DNA of 64,000 nucleotides from NCBI RefSeq assembly GCF_000379085.1, contig NZ_KB905378.1, positions 2,051,699 to 2,115,698 on the forward strand. Reading direction: 5' to 3'. This DNA comes from Halomicrobium katesii DSM 19301 (GTDB lineage: Archaea > Halobacteriota > Halobacteria > Halobacteriales > Haloarculaceae). Positions 51,709 to 60,115 of this stretch are shown one piece after another. The notes beneath the pieces are model-generated. The model saw only the letters and a program-made list of their open reading frames with translations. It made no database searches and was not told the origin of the DNA. The position numbers and the translations under genes were made by a program. The number at the start of each line of letters is the position of its first letter. Position 1 is the stretch's first letter.

Positions 51709-51715
51709 TATATAA
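51709..51715 (-). promoter_or_regulatory. TATA box (TATATAA)
   Basis: Strong TATATAA 25 bases before ATG 51687 on the minus strand. Confidence 0.65.
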
Positions 51716-51801
51716 ACGGAGATCCCCGTTTTCAGTCGCTGGGAGAGGTCCGTACAGAATCGGGGCGTTGAAACGGACCTCCCTCCAACGGAGAGGCGAG
51801 C

Positions 51802-52218
51802 ATGGACGCCGACCGACGTATCGTCGATACCGAGGCCGTTCCCGACGACGGTACCGTGCTGTTCACTATCGTCGACGGGAGCGAACGGAGAGAGGGGATC
51901 TTACTGCGACTGTCCGACGGCATCGTCGCCTTCGAGAACTACTGCCCACACTGGCGAGACGTGCGTCTCGACAAGGGTTCGGGGGCGACGCTACGGGGTG
52001 CCGAACTCGTCTGTGAGAAACACGGCGCGACCTTCGAGACCGACACTGGATACTGCAACTTCGGTCCCTGCGAGGGCGCGACACTCAGCGAGGTCGACGT
52101 GACCGTCGCGGACGGCGGCGTCTACCTCACCGAAGACGGCTGCGAGTTCGGCGGGCTGGGACCGGCCGACGACGGAGACCTGTCCTCGGGGAGCCGGATC
52201 GGCTTCTCGGGGAACTGA
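51802..52218 (+). CDS. Rieske-type 2Fe-2S protein
   Basis: 138 residues. Cluster ligands C-x-H in NYCPHWRD and C-x2-H in VCEKHGATFE, 20 residues apart, as in stand-alone Rieske ferredoxins. A second Cys-bearing turn follows (GYCNFGPCEG). C-terminus is Gly/Asp-rich. Probably soluble electron carrier for an oxygenase or reductase. No oxygenase is adjacent; an FAD oxidoreductase lies 440 bases further on the other strand. Confidence 0.85.
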   Translation: MDADRRIVDTEAVPDDGTVLFTIVDGSERREGILLRLSDGIVAFENYCPHWRDVRLDKGSGATLRGAELVCEKHGATFETDTGYCNFGPCEGATLSEVDVTVADGGVYLTEDGCEFGGLGPADDGDLSSGSRIGFSGN

Positions 52219-52263
52219 ACACGGCACGCCGAGCAGTCTGTCGGAGCCCCGGTCCCGACAGCG

Positions 52264-52554
52264 TCACTCGACGCGATAGGCGGGTTCGGAGATCGCCTCG
52301 CTCTTGCACTCGGGGCACCTGCTGGGCCGATTTGTCAGGTCGTCGAAGTCGTCGAACCCACACTCCTCACAGGCCGGCGGTGCGACGAGTAACTGCTCGT
52401 CTGTCGACTCCAGCGAGCGAGCGATGTGTTCGACGTGATCGAGCGCGTCGCTGGTCGGTATTTCGAACTCGCGAGCGATCGCGCCCGCGGCGAGCGCCTC
52501 GGCCCGGAGTCGGTCGGCGATGCGCTGGCGCGTCGTCCGACTTGCCTCGCGCAT
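52264..52554 (-). CDS. HTH plus zinc-ribbon transcriptional regulator
   Basis: 96 residues from ATG 52554 (MREASRTTRQRIADRLRAEA). Helix-turn-helix AGAIAREFEIPTSDALDHVEH (about 22-42) and a C-terminal zinc ribbon (PACEECGFDDF ... SRCPECKSE). This pairing of HTH and zinc ribbon is a known small archaeal regulator type. Target unknown. Confidence 0.85.
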   Translation of the reverse strand: MREASRTTRQRIADRLRAEALAAGAIAREFEIPTSDALDHVEHIARSLESTDEQLLVAPPACEECGFDDFDDLTNRPSRCPECKSEAISEPAYRVE

Positions 52555-52654
52555 GGTATCTTTTGGCACACTGTCGGTAAAATACTTTTTGCCTCCGGAA
52601 TCGCCCGACGACGCTGTTCCCCGATACCCCAGCGGAGCACCCTGGGACTCCCAG

Positions 52655-53290
52655 CTACCCGAAGTTCTCGATCTTGGCGTCGTCGGTCGTCCCGCCGGCA
52701 TCCTCGACGGCGGCCGTCGCCGCGTCGATGAAGTCGGCGAACCCGTAGACGAACAGCTGGCCGCCGTCTTCGAGCGCCGCGGCGGTGGCGTCGGTCAGAT
52801 CCTCGTCGGCGTCCAGGAGTCGCACGAACGTACCGGCGTCGTCGAGAGCCGCCAGTCGCTCCTCGTGGACCGGCTCGTCGTCCCGGTAGACGATCGCCGC
52901 GTCGTTGCCTTCGGCCAGCGCGCGCTCGGCGATCCCGACGGCGGGGCCGACACCGGGACCACCGGCCAGCACGACCGCTCGTGACTCGTCCTCGTAGTAG
53001 TCACTGCCGAAGGGACCGGCCACGGTGACGGTGTCGCCGGCCGTCAGACCGCCCAGCAGCGGTCCGACCGTTCCGTCGGAATCGATCCCGACGGTGATCT
53101 CGAACGTCTCAGTCACCTCGGGCGAGGAGATCGTGTAGAATCGCGGTTCGGTCTCGCCGTCGACTTCGAAGGTGAGCTTGACGAACTGGCCGGGTCGAGC
53201 CGAGAACTCCGTCGGCGTCTCGATGTCGATCGCCACCGTGTCGGGGCCGACCGCTCGGACAGCCGCGACGCGACAGTCGGTGTCGTCCAT
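52655..53290 (-). CDS. FAD/NAD(P) oxidoreductase (ferredoxin reductase-like)
   Basis: 211 residues from ATG 53290 (MDDTDCRVAAVRAVGPDT). FAD-binding RFYTISSP (about residue 49) and the NAD(P) loop VLAGGPGVGPAVGIAERA (about 108). C-terminus TTDDAKIENFG is the usual flavin-stacking end. No 2Fe-2S domain, so the partner is likely a separate ferredoxin or Rieske protein. Confidence 0.88.
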   Translation of the reverse strand: MDDTDCRVAAVRAVGPDTVAIDIETPTEFSARPGQFVKLTFEVDGETEPRFYTISSPEVTETFEITVGIDSDGTVGPLLGGLTAGDTVTVAGPFGSDYYEDESRAVVLAGGPGVGPAVGIAERALAEGNDAAIVYRDDEPVHEERLAALDDAGTFVRLLDADEDLTDATAAALEDGGQLFVYGFADFIDAATAAVEDAGGTTDDAKIENFG

Positions 53291-53468
53291 GGGACCGCTT
53301 GGTGGATCGGCGGCAAGCCGGTTTCGGTCCCGGCGACGCACCGCGTGGCGAAAGTTGTGACTCGGAACCGGGTATATGTTCCCGCCGCCACGATCACCGA
53401 ATCGCCCCACCCGATAGTCGACGGTTTACAGAAGGTTTTTCCTTTGGCGACGGGTACCCGAGGCTAGA

Positions 53469-55232
53469 ATGCCCGAAGACCTCAACTGGGCCATCGGCGG
53501 CGAAGCCGGCGATGGAATCAACTCTACCGGGAAGATCTTCGCCCAGGCACTCTCGCGGGCAGGTCGGCACGTCTTCACGTCCAAGGACTTCGCGTCGCGT
53601 ATCCGCGGTGGGTACACGGCCTACAAAGTCCGGACGGCTGTCGACCGCGTCGAGAGTGTCGTCGACAGACTGGACGTGCTGATCGCACTGACAGAACGCA
53701 CCATCGACGAGAACATGAACGAGCTCCACGAGGGCTCGGTCATCATCTACGACGGGGAGCGGACGACGATGCAGAACGTCGAGATCCCCGAGGAGATGAT
53801 CGGTCTCGAAGTGCCGCTCAAGCGACTCGCCGAGGAGGCCGGCGGCGCGATCATGGCCAACGTCGTCGCGCTCGGGGCCGCCTGTGAAGTGACCGGCTTC
53901 CCCATCGAGAACTTAGACGAGTCCCTGGAGAAGCGCTTCGGCGACAAAGGCGAGGCGATCGTCGAGAACAACAAGAAGGCCGCCCGCGCCGGCCAGGAGT
54001 TCGTCCAGGCGGAATACGACCACGACTACGGCTACTCGCTGGAGACGACCGACAACGATTACGTCCTGCTCAACGGCGACGAGGCCATCGGCATGGGCGC
54101 GATCGCCGCCGGCTGTCGGTTCTACTCCGGCTACCCGATCACGCCCGCGACGGACGTGATGGAGTACATGACCGGCCGCGTCGACCAGTTCGGCGGCAAG
54201 GTCGTTCAGGCCGAGGACGAACTCGCCGCGATCAACATGGCGCTCGGCGCTGCCCGTGCCGGCGCACGCGCGATGACGGCCACGTCCGGCCCCGGGATCG
54301 ACCTGATGACCGAGACCTTCGGGCTCGTCGCGACCACCGAGACGCCGCTGGTGATCTGTGACGTGATGCGCTCCGGTCCCTCCACGGGGATGCCGACCAA
54401 GCAGGAACAGGGCGACCTCAACATGGCGCTGTACGGCGGCCACGGCGAGATTCCGCGGTTCGTCGTCACGCCGACGAACATCTCGGAGTGCTTCTGGAAG
54501 ACCGTCGAGGCGTTCAACCTCGCCGAGAAGTACCAGACGCCGGTCTTTCTCGTGTCCGACCTCGCGCTGGCAGTGACCGAACAGACGTTCGCGCCCGAGA
54601 CCTTCGACATGGACGAGGTCGAGATCGAGCGCGGGAAGGTCGTCGACGAGGACGACATCGATAGCTGGCAAAACGAGAAAGAGCAGTTCCAGCCACACTT
54701 CCCCGCCGCCGACGGTGTCTCGCCCCGTACCTTCCCCGGAACGAGCGGCGGCGCACACATGACGACCGGCCTCGAACACGACGCGCTCGGTCGCCGGACC
54801 GAAGACACCGAGGTCCGCGAGGACCAGGTCGAGAAGCGCGAACGCAAGGTCGAGACCGCCCGCGAACGGGAAGACTGGGACTACCGCGAGTTCGGCGATC
54901 CCGACGCCGACACCCTGGTCGTCTCGTGGGGCTCGAACGAGGGCGCGATGCGCGAAGGACTGGAGATGCTCGCCGAGGACGGCCTCGACGTGCGCTTCAT
55001 CTCGGTGCCCTACATCTTCCCGCGGCCCGACCTCAGCGAGGAGATCGAGGCCGCAGAGCAGACGATCGTCGTCGAGTGTAACGCCACCGGGCAGTTCGCC
55101 GACGTGATCGAACACGACGTGCTCGAACGCGTCGACCGCGTCAACAAGTACGACGGCGTCCGCTTCAAGGCCGACGAACTGGCCGAAGAGATCAAAGACG
55201 CGGTCGCCGAGGAGACAGAGGTGTCAGCATGA
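53469..55232 (+). CDS. korA: 2-oxoacid:ferredoxin oxidoreductase, gamma-alpha fusion subunit
   Basis: 587 residues. N-terminal gamma domain (about 1-185) starts WAIGGEAGDGINSTGKIFAQ and FASRIRGGY; the alpha domain (about 190-570) shows GYPITPATDVMEYM and AEDELAAINMALGAARAGARA, which bind thiamine diphosphate and substrate. Oxidises a 2-oxoacid (probably 2-oxoglutarate; pyruvate cannot be excluded) to acyl-CoA and reduces ferredoxin. Overlaps korB by four bases (ATGA). Confidence 0.93.
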   Translation: MPEDLNWAIGGEAGDGINSTGKIFAQALSRAGRHVFTSKDFASRIRGGYTAYKVRTAVDRVESVVDRLDVLIALTERTIDENMNELHEGSVIIYDGERTTMQNVEIPEEMIGLEVPLKRLAEEAGGAIMANVVALGAACEVTGFPIENLDESLEKRFGDKGEAIVENNKKAARAGQEFVQAEYDHDYGYSLETTDNDYVLLNGDEAIGMGAIAAGCRFYSGYPITPATDVMEYMTGRVDQFGGKVVQAEDELAAINMALGAARAGARAMTATSGPGIDLMTETFGLVATTETPLVICDVMRSGPSTGMPTKQEQGDLNMALYGGHGEIPRFVVTPTNISECFWKTVEAFNLAEKYQTPVFLVSDLALAVTEQTFAPETFDMDEVEIERGKVVDEDDIDSWQNEKEQFQPHFPAADGVSPRTFPGTSGGAHMTTGLEHDALGRRTEDTEVREDQVEKRERKVETAREREDWDYREFGDPDADTLVVSWGSNEGAMREGLEMLAEDGLDVRFISVPYIFPRPDLSEEIEAAEQTIVVECNATGQFADVIEHDVLERVDRVNKYDGVRFKADELAEEIKDAVAEETEVSA

Positions 55233-56092
55233 GCTCAGACATTCGCTTTACCGACTTCAAGTCCGACAAGCAACCGACCTGGTGTCCCGGCTGCGGTGAC
55301 TTCGGGACCATGAACGGCATGATGAAAGCGCTGGCCGAGACGGGCAACGACCCCGACAACACCTTCGTCGTGGCCGGGATCGGCTGTTCGGGCAAGATCG
55401 GAACGTACATGCACAGCTACGCGCTCCACGGCGTCCACGGGCGCGCGCTCCCGGTCGGCATCGGCGTCAAGCTCGCCAACCCCGACCTCGAAGTGATGGT
55501 CGCTGGCGGCGACGGCGACGGCTACTCCATCGGTGCCGGCCACTTCATCCACGCCGTCCGCCGGAACGTCGACATGACCTACGTGGTCATGGACAACCGG
55601 ATCTACGGACTCACCAAGGGACAGGCCTCGCCGACTTCCCGCGAGGACTTCGAGACCTCGACCTCGCCGGACGGGCCGAACCAGCCACCGGTCAACCCCA
55701 AGGCGCTCGCCCTCTCCGCGGGCGCGACGTTCATCGCGCAGTCCTTTTCCTCGAACTCCCAGCGCCACGCCCAGCTGGTCCAGGAGGCAATCGAACACGA
55801 CGGCTTCGGCTTCGTCAACGTCTACTCGCCGTGCGTGACGTTCAACGACGTGGACACCTACGACTACTTCCGCGACACTATCGTCGACCTCGAAGAGGAA
55901 GACCACGACCCGACCGACGCCGACCAGGCCAAGGACAAGATCCTCGACGGCGACAAGGAGTACATGGGCGTCCTCTACCGCGACGACGACTCCGTGCCCT
56001 TCGACGAGCGTGAAGGGTTCGACCAGAACATGAGCGAGATCCCGGACGGCGCACCCGACGGTGCGATGGATCTCGTCCGAGAGTTCTACTAA
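55229..56092 (+). CDS. korB: 2-oxoacid:ferredoxin oxidoreductase, beta subunit
   Basis: 287 residues. Two Cys motifs for the 4Fe-4S cluster (TWCPGCGDFG and GIGCSGKIG), and thiamine diphosphate binding GDGDGYSIGAGHF ... MDNRIYGLT. Together with korA it forms the two-subunit haloarchaeal complex that lacks separate delta/ferredoxin subunits and replaces the dehydrogenase multienzyme complexes. Followed by a noncoding stretch with several hairpins. Confidence 0.94.
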   Translation: MSSDIRFTDFKSDKQPTWCPGCGDFGTMNGMMKALAETGNDPDNTFVVAGIGCSGKIGTYMHSYALHGVHGRALPVGIGVKLANPDLEVMVAGGDGDGYSIGAGHFIHAVRRNVDMTYVVMDNRIYGLTKGQASPTSREDFETSTSPDGPNQPPVNPKALALSAGATFIAQSFSSNSQRHAQLVQEAIEHDGFGFVNVYSPCVTFNDVDTYDYFRDTIVDLEEEDHDPTDADQAKDKILDGDKEYMGVLYRDDDSVPFDEREGFDQNMSEIPDGAPDGAMDLVREFY

Positions 56093-56344
56093 CTCACCTC
56101 TTTGCTCGGCGGGTTCGAGTCGCGCCCTCGGCGCGCTCGAACTGCTCCCGTCGAAAACACGGGTGAAAAAGTCGACTTCATGGTTCAAGAGAGCGAAGCT
56201 CTCTTCTCATCACGAAAGGCGCTTCACGCCTTTCGAACGACTCCGTTCGGTCGAGTGAATCACGCTACTCTCCCTCTTATCTGAACACTACCCTCGGTCG
56301 TCGGCGGTGTTCAAATAAGCCGCTGCATTTTCTGAGTTGGAGAC
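56093..56344. other. korB downstream region with serial hairpins
   Basis: Several short hairpins in a row: AGAGAGC/GCTCTCT (about 56190-56207), AAAGGCG/CGCCTTT (about 56215-56235), CGAAC/GTTCG (about 56233-56250), then CTTATCTGAACAC ... GTGTTCAAATAAG. Probably 3' end structure of korAB plus the left part of the repeat array. Confidence 0.45.
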
Positions 56345-56446
56345 ACCGAAAGCCCTCGGCCCGCTCCGGGGTTCTGTGGCGGATATCCTCACTCCGTTCG
56401 GATAGTGCCGCCGCAGAACCCCGGACCGCGCCTCGCCCTTTCGGTG
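56345..56446 (+). repeat. CACCGAAAG unit C (102 bp)
   Basis: Starts CACCGAAAGCCCTCGG and ends CGCCTCGCCCTTTCGGTG, so the outer nine bases are inverted. Stem CCGGGGTTCTG/CAGAACCCCGG differs from unit B in both arms together. Flanked by a 15-bp direct repeat CTCTTATCTGAACAC at 56274-56288 and 56468-56482. Confidence 0.85.
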
Positions 56447-56535
56447 CTTCAGACTGCCTGCACTGATCTCTTATCTGAACACGACCCGGCCGTCGGGGAG
56501 AACGCTTTTGACTCCGGCTCGCATCCCCTCGGACA

Positions 56536-56841
56536 ATGCCACGCTGGGAGTGTGCGATCGACGCCGACGGCGAAGTCTTCGAACGCGTGGAGGACCTCAT
56601 CGTCCACCAGTCTATCGAACACGAGCGGATCGCGTGTAAGGTCTGTGGGGCGGTGCTTCCCGACGGCTACTTCGCGATCCGTCACGCGTTCGACGAACAC
56701 AGCCGCGCCGAGTACGTCCGAGCCTACGACGCCGACGCCTCCGAGGTCCGCCGGCGTGAGAACGTCAAGGAGAGCATCGAGGAGACCGCCGACATCAGAG
56801 AAGTCATCGACCGCCTCGAAGGCGACGAGAGTGCGCCGTAG
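56536..56841 (+). CDS. C2H2-like zinc-finger protein, haloarchaeal
   Basis: 101 residues. CKVCGAVLPDGYFAIRHAFDEH (about 34-55) gives Cys-x2-Cys ... His-x4-His, a C2H2-like finger; an earlier HQSIEHERIA adds His. The helical C-terminal half (SEVRRRENVKESIEET) may dimerise. Nucleic-acid binding is likely by analogy only. Confidence 0.75.
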   Translation: MPRWECAIDADGEVFERVEDLIVHQSIEHERIACKVCGAVLPDGYFAIRHAFDEHSRAEYVRAYDADASEVRRRENVKESIEETADIREVIDRLEGDESAP

Positions 56842-56871
56842 CTGCGTGTCGCCGTTCTCGCAGCTCGTGAC

Positions 56872-56957
56872 TGATACGGACGGTTGTAGGCGTTTACCCA
56901 GTCGACCGCACGACGGCGTGCGGTCGATCTGGTAAAGGCCTACAACTTTCCGTATGA
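56872..56957. repeat. 86-bp hairpin element, family 1, copy b (flanked by TGA/TGA)
   Basis: TGATACGG ... CCGTATGA with the same architecture as 5204-5289. Base changes in GTAGGC/GCCTAC keep pairing. Terminal TGA triplets match. This copy is 30 bases after a TAG stop and does not overlap a stop codon. Confidence 0.9.
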
Positions 56958-56995
56958 TAGGTAGTATTATCAGATGGCGAGACAGACCCCATCGT

Positions 56996-57898
56996 ATGGC
57001 CCTCCCGCGATGGTTCCCGATCGCTCGCAACGAGGCGTCCGCGCTTCTCACCGCCAAAGGTCCCTGGTTACTGGCCCTCCTCCTCGTCGGCTGGGCGTAC
57101 CGCCCGCAGTACCTCGCCTGGGACGAACTCGGGCGGAACATGACGGTCGCCTTCCTCCAGTCGGCTGGGAGCGTTCTCCTCCCACTGGGCGTGTTGCTGC
57201 TGAGCTACCGCGCGATCGTCGAGGAACGAGACACCGGCAGCCTGAAGTTCCTGCTGGGGCTGCCGGTGACCCGCACCGACATCCTCGTCGGGAAGGTCAT
57301 CGGCCGGAGCGTCGGCCTCGCGGTCCCGGTCACCGTGGCCGCGATCGTCCTGGGGCTGCTCGGAGCCGTTCGCTTCGGGCTCTTCTCGCCGCTGCTCTTT
57401 CTCGGAGTCACGCTCGTCACGCTGCTGTACGTCCTCACACTCGTCTCCGTCGCCACGGCGGTGTCGGCGGTGACGACCAGCACGGTCCGCGCGACAGCGC
57501 TGGTCTTCGGCGGCTTCTATCTCCTGCTCACGGTCTTCTGGCAGCGCCTCGCGAGTGGCCCCGTCTACGGGGCACTCACCGGCAGCGCCGCCGATCCGTA
57601 CGCCGCGCCGGCCGACGGACTCCTGTTCGTCTTGCTCCGTCTCACTCCGGAACGCGCCTACGGCGTCGTGACGAACTGGCTCCTCGGCGTCGGCAACTCC
57701 GGCGCGGGCTACAGCGTGGTCCTGACCAAGCTCCAGCCGGGAACGAACGTGAACGCGTTCGTCGTCGACGCGGCGTTCAGCCAGACCACGGCACCGGCCT
57801 TCCTCCACGAAGCGCTCGGGCTCGTCGTGCTGGTGGCCTGGTGTGTCGTGCCGTTGGCACTGGCTCGCTATCGCTTCGAACGGGGGGATCTCGCGTGA
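56996..57898 (+). CDS. ABC transporter permease (ABC-2 / NosY-like)
   Basis: 300 residues from ATG 56996 (MALPRWFPIARNEASALLTA). Six hydrophobic segments, with DTGSLKFLLGLPVTRTDILVGK, a hallmark of ABC-2/NosY-type permeases, after the second. A longer frame starting inside the hairpin element at 56954 was rejected. Overlaps the ATPase gene by four bases (GTGA). Forms an operon with the ATPase and a lipoprotein. Confidence 0.9.
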   Translation: MALPRWFPIARNEASALLTAKGPWLLALLLVGWAYRPQYLAWDELGRNMTVAFLQSAGSVLLPLGVLLLSYRAIVEERDTGSLKFLLGLPVTRTDILVGKVIGRSVGLAVPVTVAAIVLGLLGAVRFGLFSPLLFLGVTLVTLLYVLTLVSVATAVSAVTTSTVRATALVFGGFYLLLTVFWQRLASGPVYGALTGSAADPYAAPADGLLFVLLRLTPERAYGVVTNWLLGVGNSGAGYSVVLTKLQPGTNVNAFVVDAAFSQTTAPAFLHEALGLVVLVAWCVVPLALARYRFERGDLA

Positions 57899-58644
57899 CG
57901 CCGCCCGCTATCGAAACGGACGGCCTCACGAAGCAGTACGGCGACTCGACGGCGCTCTCAGAGCTGGATCTGACCGTCGAGCGAGGCGAGGTGTACGGCT
58001 TCCTCGGGCCCAACGGAGCCGGCAAGTCGACGACGATCAACCTCCTGTTGAACTACATCAAGCCCACCGCCGGCACGGCGCGGGTCCTCGGCCACGATCC
58101 GTGGAACGACGTGGTCGCCTGTCACCAGCGGGTCGGCATCTGCCCGGACCGGTTCGACACCTACGACGAGCGCTCGGCGCGACGCCACCTCGAACTCGTC
58201 ATCGACACGAAGCGCGCCGACGACACGCCGCGACCGCTGCTCGAACGCGTCGGGCTGGTCGACGCGATCGACAAGCCCGCCGGTGAGTTCTCCCAGGGGA
58301 TGGAACAGCGCCTGGCCCTCGCGATGAGTCTCGTCGGCGACCCCGACCTCCTCGTGCTCGACGAACCCTTCACCGGGCTCGATCCCCACGGGGCGTCCCT
58401 CGTTCGATCGGTCGTCGAAGCCGAATCCGAACGCGGCGCGACGGTGTTTTTCTCCAGTCACGTGCTCGGACAGGTCGAACTGGTCTGTGATCGCGTCGGC
58501 ATCCTCCACCGGGGTCGACTCGTCGCCGAGGGTTCGCTGGCCGAACTCCGAGATCGATGTGATCTGTCGGCCGACGCGACCATCGAAGCGGTGTTTATGC
58601 AACTCACAGGCGACTCCGTTCGTACGGGGGAGGTGGACCGATGA
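57895..58644 (+). CDS. ABC transporter ATP-binding protein (NosF-like)
   Basis: 249 residues, GTG start. Walker A GPNGAGKSTT, signature EFSQGMEQRL (variant of LSGGQ), Walker B LLVLDEPFTGLDPHG, H-loop FFSSHVLGQ. Powers the upstream permease. Overlaps the following lipoprotein gene by four bases, so all three are translationally coupled. Substrate unknown. Confidence 0.93.
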   Translation: MTPPAIETDGLTKQYGDSTALSELDLTVERGEVYGFLGPNGAGKSTTINLLLNYIKPTAGTARVLGHDPWNDVVACHQRVGICPDRFDTYDERSARRHLELVIDTKRADDTPRPLLERVGLVDAIDKPAGEFSQGMEQRLALAMSLVGDPDLLVLDEPFTGLDPHGASLVRSVVEAESERGATVFFSSHVLGQVELVCDRVGILHRGRLVAEGSLAELRDRCDLSADATIEAVFMQLTGDSVRTGEVDR

Positions 58645-59213
58645 ACCGACGCCGCTATCTCGGCGTCGCCACCGCGGCCATGAGCGGGCTCGCGGGCTGT
58701 CTGGCCGACACGGAGTACGCCGTGAGCGCCGTCGCCGTCGACGACATCGCTGCCCCACTCGCACTCGACGTGACTCCCGTCGACCGGAGTGTGACGGTCG
58801 ACAGCCCCGGCACGCTCGCGCTCCGGCTCCGGAACACCGGCGAGGACGCCATCGAGATTCGAACGACGGGCGTCTGGCCGTTCGGCATGCTCGGCCTGTC
58901 CCCACCCGGCGAACGCGGACCCGACGCGATCCTCCTGCTGTCGGACCAGTACGAGGAGACCGATCGGGTCGAAGTCACGACCAACAGCGCCCACCTCGAC
59001 AACACCCCGCTCACGAACACGCTCGACGGCGGCGAGTCGGTCGGCGCACAGTACGAGATCCACGGCCAGCGAGTCGTCGACACCGGAACCCACACGCTCC
59101 GTGGCTACTTCGACGCCGTGCCCCTCTCCTATCGCGAGCCCGACGCCGACGAATGGACCCAGTACCATCCCGACGTGACCGTCGACCTCTCGAAGCGGTC
59201 GCTGCTACCGTAG
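58641..59213 (+). CDS. Tat lipoprotein of the ABC operon
   Basis: 190 residues. MNRRRYLGVATAAMSGLAGCLAD: twin-arginine and lipobox LAGC (Cys about 20). The mature part has strands typical of an immunoglobulin-like domain (SPGTLALRLRNTGEDAIEIR). It could be a substrate receptor or a surface protein assembled by the transporter. Last gene of the three-gene operon. Confidence 0.82.
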   Translation: MNRRRYLGVATAAMSGLAGCLADTEYAVSAVAVDDIAAPLALDVTPVDRSVTVDSPGTLALRLRNTGEDAIEIRTTGVWPFGMLGLSPPGERGPDAILLLSDQYEETDRVEVTTNSAHLDNTPLTNTLDGGESVGAQYEIHGQRVVDTGTHTLRGYFDAVPLSYREPDADEWTQYHPDVTVDLSKRSLLP

Positions 59214-59398
59214 CACTCCCGATCGGGACCGTCGGGCCTCCACCTTTTTCAGCGTCGGGTCCGCTCGCAGTGCTCGCGGATCACTCCTCCAAAATGTGGA
59301 TCTCGCTTCGCTCGGTCGAGTGAATCGGCGACGGAGTCGCCGAATGCTGGCTTACGGTTCCTCCCCGTTCGTACGATTCGAGAACCGGTTCCCTCCGG

Positions 59399-59836
59399 TC
59401 ACCGCTCTTCGCTGTCCAGCACCCGAATCTGGTCACCGCGGACGGTGACCGGAATCGGGACCGTCGCCTCGTACAGCTCGACGGTGACCTGATCTTTGCC
59501 CTCGTCGATGCGCTGGACCTGGGCCTTCTCGCCTTTGAACGGGCCGGCGATGAGTTCGACGATGTCGCCCTCGGCGATCCCTTCCACGTCGGGTTTCGGC
59601 GAGAGGAAGTGCTCGACCTCCGACATCGAGGACTCGCCGGGGACGACGCCGTTGGCGTGGGGGATCTCGTCTAAGATCCGCTCGAAGACGCTGGCGTCGT
59701 CGGCCTCGACCATGACGTAGCTGGTCAGCGAGTCCGGCGCGAGGGCGGCGTGGATCGACTCCTCCTCGCGGCTGATGATCATGTCTGCGACGGTGCGCTC
59801 CTGACTGGCCGTGGTTTTGACTGCGTAGATTCCCAT
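59399..59836 (-). CDS. spt5: Transcription elongation factor Spt5 (NusG homologue)
   Basis: 145 residues. NGN domain (about 1-85, MGIYAVKTTASQERTVADMI ... ANGVVPGESSMSEVEHFL) and a KOW domain (about 88-140, EGDIVELIAGPFKGEKAQVQ). Binds the RNA polymerase clamp and keeps elongation processive; pairs with Spt4 encoded elsewhere. Sits 4 bases after secE and downstream of ftsZ, an order widely conserved in euryarchaea. Confidence 0.96.
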   Translation of the reverse strand: MGIYAVKTTASQERTVADMIISREEESIHAALAPDSLTSYVMVEADDASVFERILDEIPHANGVVPGESSMSEVEHFLSPKPDVEGIAEGDIVELIAGPFKGEKAQVQRIDEGKDQVTVELYEATVPIPVTVRGDQIRVLDSEER

Positions 59837-59840
59837 AGTA

Positions 59841-60020
59841 TCACGCTGGCGTAGAGCCGGGGACGACCGACATCAACACGAAGATGACGAATCCGATGAG
59901 TCCGACGAGTACGATGCCAGCCCCCGCGATGAGGGCGACCCTGGAGAACTCCTCCCAGGAGGGCGTGCTGGCGAGCTTGAGCACCCGCACGTACGAGGTG
60001 AGATCGTAGGGTACGTCCAT
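59841..60020 (-). CDS. secE: Preprotein translocase subunit SecE (Sec61 gamma)
   Basis: 59 residues from ATG 60020: MDVPYDLTSYVRVLKLASTP, then SWEEFSRVALIAGAGIVLVG and LIGFVIFVLMSVVPGSTPA. One amphipathic helix and one membrane helix, as in archaeal SecE. It stabilises SecY in the protein-conducting channel. Four bases before spt5 and about 95 bases after the ftsZ stop on the same strand. Confidence 0.94.
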   Translation of the reverse strand: MDVPYDLTSYVRVLKLASTPSWEEFSRVALIAGAGIVLVGLIGFVIFVLMSVVPGSTPA

Positions 60021-60115
60021 GCCGACCGGTAGCCACCGGGGGCTTTTCTATATTGTGGTCGGCATTTCGTCGCGGCGTCGCCCGCGTGACGGACGACACC
60101 CCGGTCCGTCGGCGA

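Noticed and set aside
56109-56150. GGTTCGAGTC resembling a tRNA T-loop
   Set aside because: No acceptor, D or anticodon stem around it; it is one arm of a local inverted repeat.
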